Assembly: GCF_025452195.1 (NCBI RefSeq)
Contig: NZ_CP104969.1
Span: 328,001 to 392,000 of the forward strand
DNA length: 64,000 nt
Source: Phyllobacterium zundukense
Lineage (GTDB): Bacteria > Pseudomonadota > Alphaproteobacteria > Rhizobiales > Rhizobiaceae
Direction: 5' to 3'
Below, in pieces: positions 52,432-61,302 of this stretch. The stretch's first letter is position 1; each line of letters starts with the position of its first letter. The position numbers and the translations under genes are program-made. Below the pieces are notes generated by a model, which was not told the origin of the DNA, searched no databases, and saw only the letters and a program-made list of their open reading frames with translations.

Positions 52432-54084
52432 TTACATGGGCATGGCAATCAGTTCAGCTAGCGGTGGAATCTTTTGATTGGAGTCATTGAGTCCGAGTCG
52501 ATCGCCGATGTACGCATAGAAGGAAACGCCAAGCTTCCGGCAGGTCTTCATTAGCCCGAGCATGACGTCTCGCGCCTGGCGGCCTTTGTCACTCATAGTG
52601 CCGCCCGAGATCTTCCGCTTGATGACACAGGCACGAATGTCGTTCTCGGATGCATTGGTGTGCAGCGGGATGTCCGGCCGGTCCAGAACCTTGAGAAGTT
52701 CAGGCTTACGCCGGTGCAAACGCACCAGCAATTGATCCAAATCCGCGAAACCTGTGCGCAAGGTGAATATACGATCAAAGCGTTGGCGGAACGCCTGGGC
52801 CACTCCGGGAGATGGCCTTTCCTTCCACGCCTTCAATGCTTGATAGAAACACCAGATCAGATCACGCACCGTTTCAACGGCCCGAGCTTGTTTTGGCGTT
52901 GCCGGCATCAGCTTGTGAACGAGACGTTCTGCGTGCACCCAACACAATGCATGATTGGGGATGCGGAACTGACCGGCACCGTCGGAGACGACAACGGTCG
53001 TGCGCATCAGTCCATGGTGTCGGATCGCGCCCCAGAGTGCGCCTTCGCTTAACGCCCGCAACAGCGCCCTGTCGAAGATATCGATGGCACAGCGTGCCAG
53101 ATGGTCCAGCCATGCGCTCTGCGATGCGAATATCTTTTCCGGGTGGACGGAGAGCTTCTCGATCAACAACGGATCAACCTGACGCCGACGCAAGTAGTCA
53201 AGTGCAGCCGCATTGATCACATAATCTTCATGGCCTGCGCGCATCAGCGACAGAAAGCTCAATCGAGATTTTGATCGGCCTGTTCTGAACACGGTAAAGC
53301 GCTCGCCGCCAATGTGGCTTGTTATACCTTCGCGCCGCGCATGGCGTGCACCGGTATCGTCCACCGTGATGAACGGCGCCGTTGTCAATCCCGCCCGCAA
53401 GACCGACAGGTCCTCGCCTGCAAACGTGTCGAGATCCGTGATCAGGATGCGAACAACCTGGCTCTTCGATATCTCGACCCCGATACCATTCAGGATCGAT
53501 GTCAGCCGTTCCGTCGTCACCTGACCTTGCGCATGCATGGTCAGACAAAACTGCCGCAGGCCCGGACCGATGCCGCCGACAATGCCATCCGGCAAGGGCG
53601 CAAGAATTGTCTTGCCGTCCAAGGTGACCCAGCGCTCGCGCCGGTAACGCACGACTTCTGCCGCAACAACCAGCTCGCGCACCAGGATTGTTTCGTATCC
53701 CTTGAAACGTGACCCTTCCGGCGCGTCCGCTTTGACGATTACCTCGCGCGTGACCCGATCGCGCTTAACACCGCGGCCGCCCTTGCTGCTATTCTTCCCG
53801 GCTGTAGGCTTGCTCGCGTTCTCCATCCCCGATGGCCGAAACGGCGGTCGTGGCGGCAAATTCTTCAGCCGGGCGATTTCGTCTCGAAGCGATTGGTTAT
53901 CCAGGCACAGACTATCGTTTTCCAGCTTCAGTCGTTCATTGTCGTCACGCAGTCTCTGGTTCTCGGTGCGCAGCGCTCCGACATCCGCTTCAAGCTCGTG
54001 CATCTTGCCGACCAAACCCGCAACCAGCCGGCGCATGGCACCGAGCGACAAGGTCTCAACAGAATCAACGGATGGCAGCTTCAT
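52432..54084 (-). CDS. IS66-family transposase (TnpC type)
   Basis: 550 residues. Coiled-coil N-terminus (LEADVGALRTENQRLRDDNERLKLENDSLCLDNQSLRDEI), a basic linker, and the DDE domain: VDDTGARHARREGITSHIGGERFTVFRTGRSKSRLSF, VSDGAGQFRIPNHALCWVHAERLV and TNASENDIRACVIKRKISGGTMSDKGRQARD (catalytic Glu region). The frame is intact, so it may be active. It lies inside the 25-bp inverted repeats, with its start 40 bp from the right end. Confidence 0.93.
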   Translation of the reverse strand: MKLPSVDSVETLSLGAMRRLVAGLVGKMHELEADVGALRTENQRLRDDNERLKLENDSLCLDNQSLRDEIARLKNLPPRPPFRPSGMENASKPTAGKNSSKGGRGVKRDRVTREVIVKADAPEGSRFKGYETILVRELVVAAEVVRYRRERWVTLDGKTILAPLPDGIVGGIGPGLRQFCLTMHAQGQVTTERLTSILNGIGVEISKSQVVRILITDLDTFAGEDLSVLRAGLTTAPFITVDDTGARHARREGITSHIGGERFTVFRTGRSKSRLSFLSLMRAGHEDYVINAAALDYLRRRQVDPLLIEKLSVHPEKIFASQSAWLDHLARCAIDIFDRALLRALSEGALWGAIRHHGLMRTTVVVSDGAGQFRIPNHALCWVHAERLVHKLMPATPKQARAVETVRDLIWCFYQALKAWKERPSPGVAQAFRQRFDRIFTLRTGFADLDQLLVRLHRRKPELLKVLDRPDIPLHTNASENDIRACVIKRKISGGTMSDKGRQARDVMLGLMKTCRKLGVSFYAYIGDRLGLNDSNQKIPPLAELIAMPM

Positions 54085-54123
54085 GCCACCTTGAATCAGA
54101 ATTCGCTGTGCTTGAAAATCTAT

Positions 54124-54148
54124 CTGCCCGGGAATTTGGTCCGGTTAC
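54124..54148 (-). repeat. Right terminal inverted repeat of the IS66-family element
   Basis: Exact 25-bp inverted copy of 51614-51638, lying 40 bp upstream of the transposase start. Confidence 0.92.
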
Positions 54149-54157
54149 TGCTGACCC
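54149..54157. repeat. Right target-site duplication of the IS66-family element
   Basis: TGCTGACCC, identical to 51605-51613. The remaining 240 bp up to repC (54400) is AT-rich with no supported gene. Confidence 0.85.
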
Positions 54158-54399
54158 TCACTTCCTGATTGGCAACGAGTTTCCATTAAGGTCCTGTTTA
54201 GGTTAATATTTTTCTTCATACCGCACCTAATTACCAATTAAGTTCCGTTCACTGGACTTCATAATCACCTAGATCTTTTTAGCTATGAAGCTCGTCTTGG
54301 GGTTCCGCCCCAATTTCTTCCCGCTTCAGCCTCACCCATCTTGGCCGGCCCAAGGTTTCGTCGACGATATCTTTGCGACCTCGAAATGACAAATGTGGC

Positions 54400-55698
54400 T
54401 CATTTCGCCGCGACCAACCGGACGTGCGAGCCGTTCGCTCTAAGTTGCGCAAGCACCATCGGCCAGACCGAGAACTCGCCTTTCGCCGCCTTATCGGTGA
54501 GCGACCTCAAATAACCGCCGGCGGAATTGATCTGCTCGGCGCGTTCGAGAATGCACCCGATGGCGATTGCAGCATTTTCCTGTCCCAGGACATCGCAGGC
54601 TTCCTCATATGCCGAGGGGCTGACACCGAGCATCGAGCGGACGACAACGGCCGCCGCCATCAGATCCGGCCAATTTGTGATACCGCTTCTCGCATAGGCC
54701 GCGATTTGCGGACAAGCTTGGCGCACAAGACCAAGCGGAACTGGTTTGACGTCATGAAGCCCGGCATCTGCACCGTCCCCCCCTCCCCTCTCCAAGTGGA
54801 TGGTAATTGTTTCATCGCCCCTTGTCTCAATAGTCTCCTCGGTTTCAGGTTCTGGTGCAGTTTTCGCCCCTTGGGTTTTTCTAAAGCCGGGTTCAAGATC
54901 AGAAGTGGATTGGGTGTTTGAATTATGTTTGTGGCGCTCAGAATGAGACTCTTTGGCGCTTGTTTTTTGAGAATTAAGCTTATCTTCCAATAGATTGGAT
55001 ATCTCCAGCTGGAGACATTCCAGTCCATCGACAGCCGGCTCCAGATCGTCAGTCGTTGCCTGGCGCGGAATGTCATCGATGACCGCACGAAACCGCTCAT
55101 ATTGGGCGCTCCAGTCGATGTGCGGCAATTCCTCGAAGCCAAGCTCGATCAGCTTGACGATGTCGCGGCGCAGCAGTGTGACGCGCTCCTTCATCAGCTT
55201 CAGTTGCAGCCGCTCCGAACGAACCTGTTCGGCCAAAGCTTCAAATTCAGCCGCACGCGAGACCAATGGTGCCAATGAGAAGCCGAACGCCTCGCCGCCC
55301 TCCCCTGCCCTCGCCTTACGGGCGTAGCGCTTGCCATTGGGGCTGTCCTTGCGAAAGATCAGCCCGGTTTCCACCAGCGCACTCAAATGCCGCCGTAGCG
55401 TCGCCGGCGCCATTCCATGCGCGCGCAGCGACAGTTGCACATTTGATGGAAACACCACGAGACCATTGGCCTCGGAGAGCTCCGTCTGTGGATAGAACGT
55501 CAAAAGCGCGTTCAAAACGACCAGCGCCCGATCGGAGATCCCGATCAGCGCCCTCGCCTCACACAGGCTGCGAAACAGCTTCCATTTGTCGATCGACGCT
55601 TCCGGATCGATCTCCTGCGCCTGTGCCTGCGTTGCCAGCATGCCGAGCGACAGCGACCGCCGCCCGAAGGGCGTCGTGAATGCATTCCCCGTCTGCAT
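54400..55698 (-). CDS. repC: Plasmid replication initiator RepC
   Basis: 432 residues. Typical RepC: SLSLGMLATQAQAQEIDPEASIDKWKLFRSLCEARALIGISDRALVVLNALLTFYPQTELS, a winged-helix region VQLSLRAHGMAPATLRRHLSALVETGLIFRKDSPNGKRYARK, and a C-terminal part with LVRQACPQIAAYARSGITNWPDLM. RepC binds and opens the origin, which in repABC replicons lies inside repC; an AT-rich stretch at about 54880-55000 is a good candidate. It is separated from repB by a 159-bp region carrying an antisense RNA. It is intact. Confidence 0.95.
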   Translation of the reverse strand: MQTGNAFTTPFGRRSLSLGMLATQAQAQEIDPEASIDKWKLFRSLCEARALIGISDRALVVLNALLTFYPQTELSEANGLVVFPSNVQLSLRAHGMAPATLRRHLSALVETGLIFRKDSPNGKRYARKARAGEGGEAFGFSLAPLVSRAAEFEALAEQVRSERLQLKLMKERVTLLRRDIVKLIELGFEELPHIDWSAQYERFRAVIDDIPRQATTDDLEPAVDGLECLQLEISNLLEDKLNSQKTSAKESHSERHKHNSNTQSTSDLEPGFRKTQGAKTAPEPETEETIETRGDETITIHLERGGGDGADAGLHDVKPVPLGLVRQACPQIAAYARSGITNWPDLMAAAVVVRSMLGVSPSAYEEACDVLGQENAAIAIGCILERAEQINSAGGYLRSLTDKAAKGEFSVWPMVLAQLRANGSHVRLVAAK

Positions 55699-55757
55699 TG
55701 TCTCTCACCTTTCTAAAGGCAAAAGAAATCCACTCGCCAAAACGACGTCAAAAAGTC

Positions 55758-55786
55758 TTGACACTGATTCGGGGAAATGCGATTCT
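55758..55786 (+). promoter_or_regulatory. Promoter of the repABC antisense RNA (ctRNA)
   Basis: TTGACA (55758-55763), 17 bp, then GATTCT (55781-55786). It points opposite to the rep genes in the repB-repC gap, as in other repABC systems. Confidence 0.7.
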
Positions 55787-55792
55787 CGATCC

Positions 55793-55850
55793 TGCTAGAG
55801 ATATGAGAGAAGCCTTCCGAGACAGCGATGTTGAGGTGGGCTTTTTTCTT
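55793..55850 (+). ncRNA. ctRNA (incompatibility antisense RNA) between repB and repC
   Basis: About 58 nt transcribed opposite to repBC from the TTGACA promoter, ending in a hairpin AAGCC...GGCTT followed by TTTTTT (55841-55847). The core GACAGCGATGTTGAGGTGGG resembles conserved ctRNA terminator regions. It would pair with the repC leader and reduce RepC translation, setting copy number and incompatibility. Ends are approximate. Confidence 0.75.
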
Positions 55851-55857
55851 TTGCGGA

Positions 55858-56817
55858 TTAATCTCCTGTTTTGGTTGCTTGCGACCCTTGGAAAGCCCGA
55901 TAGAGCTCGTCGAGGTTGTCTGCAATATATGCGCCGAAGCGTGAGGCATTCTTCGCCTTCAAAGCCAATGTGAATGCCTTGCCGCTATCCTTGATTTCCC
56001 CCTTCACGGATTTGTCCTGTGCTGCCCAGGCTTTGGCGGCCGGCGCCGCCGCCTTCGCCGGACGCTTCGATTTTACCAGGAAATCCGACAGTAGAGTGAA
56101 CCGGGCGTCGCCGGTTTCAGCCGCAAAATCATCCGACCTTGTAAACTCTGCCGCCCTCTCGGCATTGCCCGGTACCTGCAGCAGCTTTGACAGCTGCCAC
56201 CAACGGTCCCGCCCGGTAGCCTTGGCCGAACCGATCGCGAGTATGATGGCCTCGGGAACATAAGCCGCGACGGACTGCATCTTTGAAAATGTCGTGGCAT
56301 CCAGGGCAAGCGCAGACTTGATGACCGACTGATCGTAGCCGAGGTCAGCGAGACGCTTGGCAAACAATGTGCGTTCGATGAAGGACAGGTTCGATCGAGC
56401 AGCGTTCTCCTGGCCCTGAGCGATCACATGGTCCTGGTCGGCCATTGGCTTGACGACGGCACGAACCTGTCGTCCGAGCTGTCTGGCGACCTTGACGCGG
56501 CGGTGTCCGAAAACGACCTGATAACGGCCCGGGACGGCGGGATGCGGACGCACCAAGATGGGCGAGTCCTGGCCCCGCTCCTTCACGGCGACAAGCAGTT
56601 CCTGAAAAGCCTCGTCGTCATCGTCGATCCGGTCCGATACGAAAGAGCCGTCGATGAGTTCCGGGGCGAGTTCGACAACACTGCCTTTGGCGAGTTCTTC
56701 GAACGAACTCTTGATCGAACGCGAAGCACCGCTGACAACATAGGACAATGCGTCATTGCGCTCAGGCTTTGCCGGCGCCGGGTTCATCACGCTGCTGAAA
56801 ATATCCTTACGGGCCAT
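55858..56817 (-). CDS. repB: Plasmid partitioning protein RepB (ParB family)
   Basis: 319 residues. ParB/RepB: GSFVSDRIDDDDEAFQELLVAVKERGQDSPILVRPHPAVPGRYQVVFGHRRVKVARQLGRQVRAVVKPM (CTP/DNA clamp with the GHRR motif) and NAARSNLSFIERTLFAKRLADLGYDQSVIKSALALDATTFSKMQSV (helix-turn-helix). It binds centromere-like parS sites and helps RepA segregate the replicon. It lies 82 bp after repA; a palindrome in that gap is a candidate parS. Confidence 0.95.
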   Translation of the reverse strand: MARKDIFSSVMNPAPAKPERNDALSYVVSGASRSIKSSFEELAKGSVVELAPELIDGSFVSDRIDDDDEAFQELLVAVKERGQDSPILVRPHPAVPGRYQVVFGHRRVKVARQLGRQVRAVVKPMADQDHVIAQGQENAARSNLSFIERTLFAKRLADLGYDQSVIKSALALDATTFSKMQSVAAYVPEAIILAIGSAKATGRDRWWQLSKLLQVPGNAERAAEFTRSDDFAAETGDARFTLLSDFLVKSKRPAKAAAPAAKAWAAQDKSVKGEIKDSGKAFTLALKAKNASRFGAYIADNLDELYRAFQGSQATKTGD

Positions 56818-56872
56818 CTATCTGCTTCCATTTCGGATTAACAAACTGATTTCACAAGCAAAAAGCATTGTT

Positions 56873-56886
56873 TTTACCGCCGTAAA
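56873..56886. other. Candidate parS site 1 (repA-repB gap)
   Basis: TTTACCGCCGTAAA, a 5-bp arm palindrome. The same core (TTTACCGC-N-GTAAA) recurs at 58307-58320 on the far side of repA. repABC centromeres lie in such places. Confidence 0.6.
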
Positions 56887-56899
56887 CCTGCTTGTCATA

Positions 56900-58099
56900 T
56901 CAGCGCCCCCACGCTCTGTGAACGAGGGCTGTAATTTCTGAATTCACGGCGTCCAGCGATTCAATAGCGCGTTCATACGTCGTGCGCGTGAAACTCGTTT
57001 TCTCTACTTCGTAGAGCGTCTGCTTAGTCAGGCCCGCATCCGACACCGCAGTCGATTTCAGCATCGGATTGGTCAGTATCTCCTCCGCCAGCATGGACTG
57101 CATGAACCCGACCATCTGCGCCTGCGGGATATCCATCGGCTCATAGCGTGTAATAAGATAGCGGAACCAATCGAGTTCGACACGTGCTCCGGCTTGTTTG
57201 ACCGTCTTGAGGATGCCGCCAAGCATCAGCAGGAATTGCGACATCGACATGAGGTCGAGCATCTGCGGATGCACTGTGATCAATACGGATGTCGCAGCCG
57301 ACATGGCCGTCAACGTCAGATAGCCCAGTTGCGGCGGGCAATCGATAACCACAACATCGTATCGGCCGTCCACTTCCTCGAGCGCGCTGGCGATACGGGT
57401 GAAGAACTGGCGGCCGTCACGCGATGTCTTGTCCTGCATGGCAAGCGGCGTGTCGTACTCATATTCCTGCAATTCGAGATTGGCGGGAATGATGTCGAGA
57501 CCGGGAAAATTGGTCGGGAGAATAACTTCCGATATCGGCCTGCGCTCATCGTCGTAACGGATGGCTTCGTAGAGCGACAGGTTCCGGTCGAGCTCCGGCT
57601 GGAACCCGTGCAGCGCCGATAGCGAGGCTTGGGGATCGAGGTCGATGGCAAGGACGCGGTGTCCGGTCAGCGCCAGATATTGCGAGAGATGAGCTGCTGT
57701 CGTCGTCTTGCCTGATCCGCCCTTGAAGTTGACGACAGCGATAACCTGCAGCTTGTCGCCCTGCTTGCGGTGCGGGACATATTTCTTCACTTCGGTGCGG
57801 CCATTGCGGTCGAGATAATGCCGCAGCTCCAGCATCTGTTCGGCCGTATAGGAACGGCGGCCCGACGATGCCTGCGCCGGGACCGGACCTTTTCCTTCAA
57901 GGTGGAGGCGCTTGAGATTGTTCTGCGTCACGCCAAGATAGTGAGCAACCTCGGCCATGGAAAATTGCCGCAATGTCTTCTTCGCATTCGGAGGAAATTT
58001 TTCCATCCGAAGCTGGTTCAGCCGGCGAGAAATCTCCGCACCCTGATCGAGGATCTTGTCATCGAACTCGAACTTTGGCAGAGGCATTGCGATGTTCAT
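56900..58099 (-). CDS. repA: Plasmid partitioning ATPase RepA (ParA family)
   Basis: 399 residues. N-terminal DNA-binding region with AEVAHYLGVTQNNLKRLHLEGKGP and RRSYTAEQMLELRHYLDRN; ParA-type Walker A VVNFKGGSGKTTTAAHLSQYLALTG, then VLAIDLDPQASLSALHG and VVIDCPPQLGYLTLTAMSAAT. It drives segregation with RepB and represses the rep operon. A spaced inverted repeat lies just upstream (58115-58157). It is the first gene of the repABC operon. Confidence 0.96.
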   Translation of the reverse strand: MNIAMPLPKFEFDDKILDQGAEISRRLNQLRMEKFPPNAKKTLRQFSMAEVAHYLGVTQNNLKRLHLEGKGPVPAQASSGRRSYTAEQMLELRHYLDRNGRTEVKKYVPHRKQGDKLQVIAVVNFKGGSGKTTTAAHLSQYLALTGHRVLAIDLDPQASLSALHGFQPELDRNLSLYEAIRYDDERRPISEVILPTNFPGLDIIPANLELQEYEYDTPLAMQDKTSRDGRQFFTRIASALEEVDGRYDVVVIDCPPQLGYLTLTAMSAATSVLITVHPQMLDLMSMSQFLLMLGGILKTVKQAGARVELDWFRYLITRYEPMDIPQAQMVGFMQSMLAEEILTNPMLKSTAVSDAGLTKQTLYEVEKTSFTRTTYERAIESLDAVNSEITALVHRAWGR

Positions 58100-58114
58100 C
58101 GGAATCGAAACCTC

Positions 58115-58157
58115 TAATAGCGCTTTTTCAAAGCAATCCTTTTAAGAACCGCTATTA
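58115..58157. promoter_or_regulatory. Inverted repeat before repA (candidate RepA operator)
   Basis: TAATAGCG (58115-58122) and CGCTATTA (58150-58157) are exact inverted 8-mers with 27 bp between, in the repA leader. This fits an operator for autorepression by RepA/RepB. The remaining 58158-58306 gap is AT-rich with several GTTAAC-like words. Confidence 0.55.
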
Positions 58158-58306
58158 AGCTCCGATCTCGATTGATCCGGCAAGATTTTTTAGGTTAACA
58201 AAAGGTTAACGCACGTGAAGCTAACAACTTTACTGCACAATCCCTATTTCGATAGATGAATCCCGGAGTCGCACGGGATTTGTTTTTGCTCGATAAATCC
58301 GCCAAT

Positions 58307-58320
58307 TTTACCGCAGTAAA
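58307..58320. other. Candidate parS site 2 (upstream of repA)
   Basis: TTTACCGCAGTAAA, flanked by CCGCC on the left (58300-58304) and GGCGG on the right (58325-58329), giving an extended palindrome. It shares its core with 56873-56886. Confidence 0.6.
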
Positions 58321-58356
58321 TATCGGCGGATCACGCGGCACGGGCTGCCAATAAGA

Positions 58357-58476
58357 CTATTCCTCTGCCGCGTTCTTTCGGGATTTATCGTCTTCCACCA
58401 ATTCGTACCACATCGCGTTCAGCACGGCGAAGGCGGCGGCGAAAGGCAATCCGAGAAGCCAGGCGAAATACCACAT
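58357..58476 (-). CDS. cydX: Cytochrome bd oxidase small subunit CydX
   Basis: 39 residues. It reads MWYFAWLLGLPFAAAFAVLN followed by AMWYELVEDDKSRKNAAEE, the classical CydX/YbgT form: MWYF start, one membrane helix, W-Y-E. AAGGGACAAG lies before the ATG, 15 bp after the cydB stop. CydX stabilises the bd oxidase heme centres. Too short for ordinary gene callers. Confidence 0.93.
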   Translation of the reverse strand: MWYFAWLLGLPFAAAFAVLNAMWYELVEDDKSRKNAAEE

Positions 58477-58491
58477 GTTCTTGTCCCTTCG

Positions 58492-59646
58492 TTAGTAGGC
58501 GTGACCGCTCTCGTCGTTGATTGCATCTTCATCAACCTTGCCCCAGAGCACGTGATAGACCCAGCTCGTATAGGCGACGATCAGCGGAATGAAGATCACC
58601 GTGACGACCAGCATGATGAACAGGGTCAAATGGCTGGACGATGCGTCCCACACGGTCAGGCTGGACCTCGGATCGAGCGAGGAGGGGAGGATGAACGGAA
58701 ACATCGAGACGCCCACTGTCGAGATGATGCCGAAGATCGACAGCGCGCTCGAAAGCATCGTCGCGATCTCCCACCTTGCTCTCAGCCCGACAAGCGCGCC
58801 GGCTGCGCCAATGAAGCCGAAGACCGGGGCGAGCAGAAGCACCGGATAGCTGCCATAATTGGCAAACCATGCACCGCTTTCTTCAACGACGGTTTTCATG
58901 AGCGGGTTCGATACGCCTGTCGTGTCGATAGTGCTGGTGATGCGGTAGCCACCGAACCCCGCCCATACCCAGAGCCCGGCAAGGCCGAACAGACCGATCG
59001 TGATCAGCGCTGCAACACTGCCATATCCGCGTGCACGGTCCGCCACGGGTCCTGAAGTCTTCAACACCAGCCATGCGCCGCCATGCATGACCAGCATGGC
59101 CACCGAGAGGAGACCGCACAGCAACGCGAACGGGTTCAGCAGGCCGAAGAACGAGCCTTCGTAGAAGATGCGAAGATCGTTGTTGAAACGGAAGGGGACG
59201 CCCTGCAGGACATTGCCCATGGCCACGCCGAAAATCAGCGCCGGCACGAAGCCGCCGATGAACAGGGCGCAATCCCAGGCAGCGCGCCATGTGTCGCTAT
59301 CCCGCTTCGACCGGTACTTGAAGCCGACGGGGCGCAGGATAAGCGATGCCAGTATGATGAACATGGCGAGATAGAAGCCCGAGAAGGACACCGCATAGAG
59401 CGGCGGCCAGGCCGCGAAGATCGCGCCCCCGCCAACGATGAGCCAGACCTGGTTGCCTTCCCAGATCGGACCGATCGTATTGATGACGATGCGCCGTTCC
59501 ATATCGGTTTTTGCCACGAACGGCAGCAGCGTACCGGTGCCGAGATCGAAACCATCGGTGATGGCGAACGCGATCAGGAGGATACCTATCAGCAGCCACC
59601 AGATCACGCGCAGGGTATCGTAGTCCAGGAGTTCGTTGAGGATCAT
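58492..59646 (-). CDS. cydB: Cytochrome bd ubiquinol oxidase subunit II (CydB)
   Basis: 384 residues with eight or nine membrane helices. Hallmarks: WWLLIGILLIAFAITDGFDLGTGTLLPFVAKTDMERRIVINTIGPIWEGNQVWLIVGGGAIFAAWPPLYAVSF-type N-terminal region (59646-59400) and, later, FIGGFVPALIFGVAMGNVLQGVPF. It pairs with CydA in the high-affinity oxidase used at low oxygen. It starts 6 bp after cydA and precedes cydX. Confidence 0.96.
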   Translation of the reverse strand: MILNELLDYDTLRVIWWLLIGILLIAFAITDGFDLGTGTLLPFVAKTDMERRIVINTIGPIWEGNQVWLIVGGGAIFAAWPPLYAVSFSGFYLAMFIILASLILRPVGFKYRSKRDSDTWRAAWDCALFIGGFVPALIFGVAMGNVLQGVPFRFNNDLRIFYEGSFFGLLNPFALLCGLLSVAMLVMHGGAWLVLKTSGPVADRARGYGSVAALITIGLFGLAGLWVWAGFGGYRITSTIDTTGVSNPLMKTVVEESGAWFANYGSYPVLLLAPVFGFIGAAGALVGLRARWEIATMLSSALSIFGIISTVGVSMFPFILPSSLDPRSSLTVWDASSSHLTLFIMLVVTVIFIPLIVAYTSWVYHVLWGKVDEDAINDESGHAY

Positions 59647-59652
59647 GATCGT

Positions 59653-61230
59653 TTACTCCGCTGGCACGATGTTAGGGGAAATCAGCTTCGCTTCCGGCTC
59701 GAAGTCGGGTTCCGGTCCCTTGGCGATTGCTTTCAGCATCAGGCTCATCTCGACGATGAAGAGCGTTGTGTAGATCACGACGAAACCTCCGATGGTGATA
59801 AGCAGCGACGTTGCACCCAGATTGGAAACCGCGGCGGCCGTCGGCAACACGCCCTCGATGACCCAGGGTTGCCGGCCGAACTCCGCAACGACCCAGCCAA
59901 GCTCCGCGGCAACCCAGGGGAGGGGGATCGCAAACACTGCAACGCGCAACAGGAAGGGATAGGCATCTATCTTGCGCCGTATGGACAGGATGAAGAATGT
60001 CGCCGTAAGAAGGATAAAGAATATACCGAGCCCGACCATGATGCGGAATGACCAGAACAGCGTGGGCACATTCGGCACAGTGTCCCATGCTGCTTTCTCG
60101 ATCTGGTCGTCTGTGGCTTGCCGCGGATCGTCCACATAGCGTTTCAACAGAAGCGCGTATCCGAGATCAGCGCCATTCGCTTCGAATGCCTCGCGCACTT
60201 CGGCCGGGACAGTCGTCGTGCTGCCCGCCTCCCGTATGCGCTGGAGCGCATCATAGGCAATCAAACCCTGGCGTATCCTCGATCTTGCATGGTCCACCAG
60301 TTCCTCGATGCCGGGAATGACCGTTGTCAGCGACCGCGTGCCGATCAGCCCCATGACCCAGGGGATGTGCACGGCATAGTGCGTCTCGCGTGCCTCCTGG
60401 TCGGGAAAGCCGAACGCCGTGAACGCAGCCGGGGCGGGCTCGGTCTTCCACATCGCCTCGATCGAGGCGAGTTTCATCTTCTGGTGTTCGGTGGAGAGAT
60501 AGCCGCTCTCGTCGCCGAGAACCACGACCGAGAGCGCCGAGGCCAGGCCAAACGAAGCAGCAACAGTCATCGAACGCTTGGCGATCTCGATGTGCCTGCC
60601 CTTGAGGGCATACCAGGCCGAGACACCAAGTACGAAAATCGATGCGGTGACGTAACCCGCAGACACCGTGTGCACGAACTTCGCCTGAGCGACAGGATTG
60701 AACAAAACCTCATAGAAATCAACGACTTCCATCCGCATCGTCTGCGGATTGAAGGCGGAACCCACCGGGTTTTGCATCCAGCCATTGGCGATGAGGATCC
60801 ACAGCGCCGAGAAATTCGATCCCGCGGCCACCGCCCACGTCGCCGCCAGGTGCCCGACCTTCGAAAGCTTGTCCCAGCCGAAGAAGAACAGCCCAACGAA
60901 CGTTGCTTCGAGGAAGAACGCCATCAATCCTTCGATCGCCAGCGGTGCGCCGAAAATATCGCCGACATAATGGCTGTAGTAGCTCCAGTTCATGCCAAAC
61001 TGGAATTCCATGACAATGCCGGTGGCGACGCCGAGAGCAAAATTTATGCCGAATAGTACGCCCCAGAATTTGGTCATCTGCCGCCAGATGACGCGGCCGG
61101 TCATCACATAGACCGTCTCCATGATCGCAAGGAGAACCGAAAGCCCAAGCGTCAAGGGCACGAAGAGAAAGTGATAGAGAGCTGTGATCGCAAATTGCAG
61201 GCGCGACAGCGCCACGATATCGAGTTCCAT
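59653..61230 (-). CDS. cydA: Cytochrome bd ubiquinol oxidase subunit I (CydA)
   Basis: 525 residues from ATG 61230 (MELDIVALSRLQF); the longer frame starts upstream without support. Heme ligands are visible: His in RLQFAITALYHFLFVP, His in AQAKFVHTVSAGYV and Met in LFWSFRIMVGLG. The quinol loop region LGDESGYLSTEHQKMKLASIEAMW and the late motif GRQPWVIEGVLPT are standard. It oxidises quinol and reduces oxygen. The gap to cydC is 72 bp. Confidence 0.96.
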   Translation of the reverse strand: MELDIVALSRLQFAITALYHFLFVPLTLGLSVLLAIMETVYVMTGRVIWRQMTKFWGVLFGINFALGVATGIVMEFQFGMNWSYYSHYVGDIFGAPLAIEGLMAFFLEATFVGLFFFGWDKLSKVGHLAATWAVAAGSNFSALWILIANGWMQNPVGSAFNPQTMRMEVVDFYEVLFNPVAQAKFVHTVSAGYVTASIFVLGVSAWYALKGRHIEIAKRSMTVAASFGLASALSVVVLGDESGYLSTEHQKMKLASIEAMWKTEPAPAAFTAFGFPDQEARETHYAVHIPWVMGLIGTRSLTTVIPGIEELVDHARSRIRQGLIAYDALQRIREAGSTTTVPAEVREAFEANGADLGYALLLKRYVDDPRQATDDQIEKAAWDTVPNVPTLFWSFRIMVGLGIFFILLTATFFILSIRRKIDAYPFLLRVAVFAIPLPWVAAELGWVVAEFGRQPWVIEGVLPTAAAVSNLGATSLLITIGGFVVIYTTLFIVEMSLMLKAIAKGPEPDFEPEAKLISPNIVPAE

Positions 61231-61302
61231 TGCTTTTGCCGGATCGTTCCGGCCCCCTGTTAGCGGCATTCACCTGGAGTGAACGCCGAATGAAATGCCT
61301 GC

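Larger units (their letters stand above)
51614..54148. mobile_element. IS66-family element (ISBst12-like) carrying a glutathione S-transferase gene
   Basis: 2535 bp, bounded by perfect 25-bp inverted repeats and flanked by a 9-bp direct repeat, so the element appears whole and recently moved. It has a tnpC-type transposase on the minus strand and a GST gene on the plus strand; the tnpA and tnpB helper genes of classical IS66 are missing, as in the ISBst12 branch. It lies between a hypothetical gene and repC without breaking a recognised gene. Confidence 0.88.

Noticed and set aside
59083..60051. 322-residue plus-strand frame across the cydA-cydB junction
   Set aside because: Low-complexity charged sequence opposite two well-identified genes.
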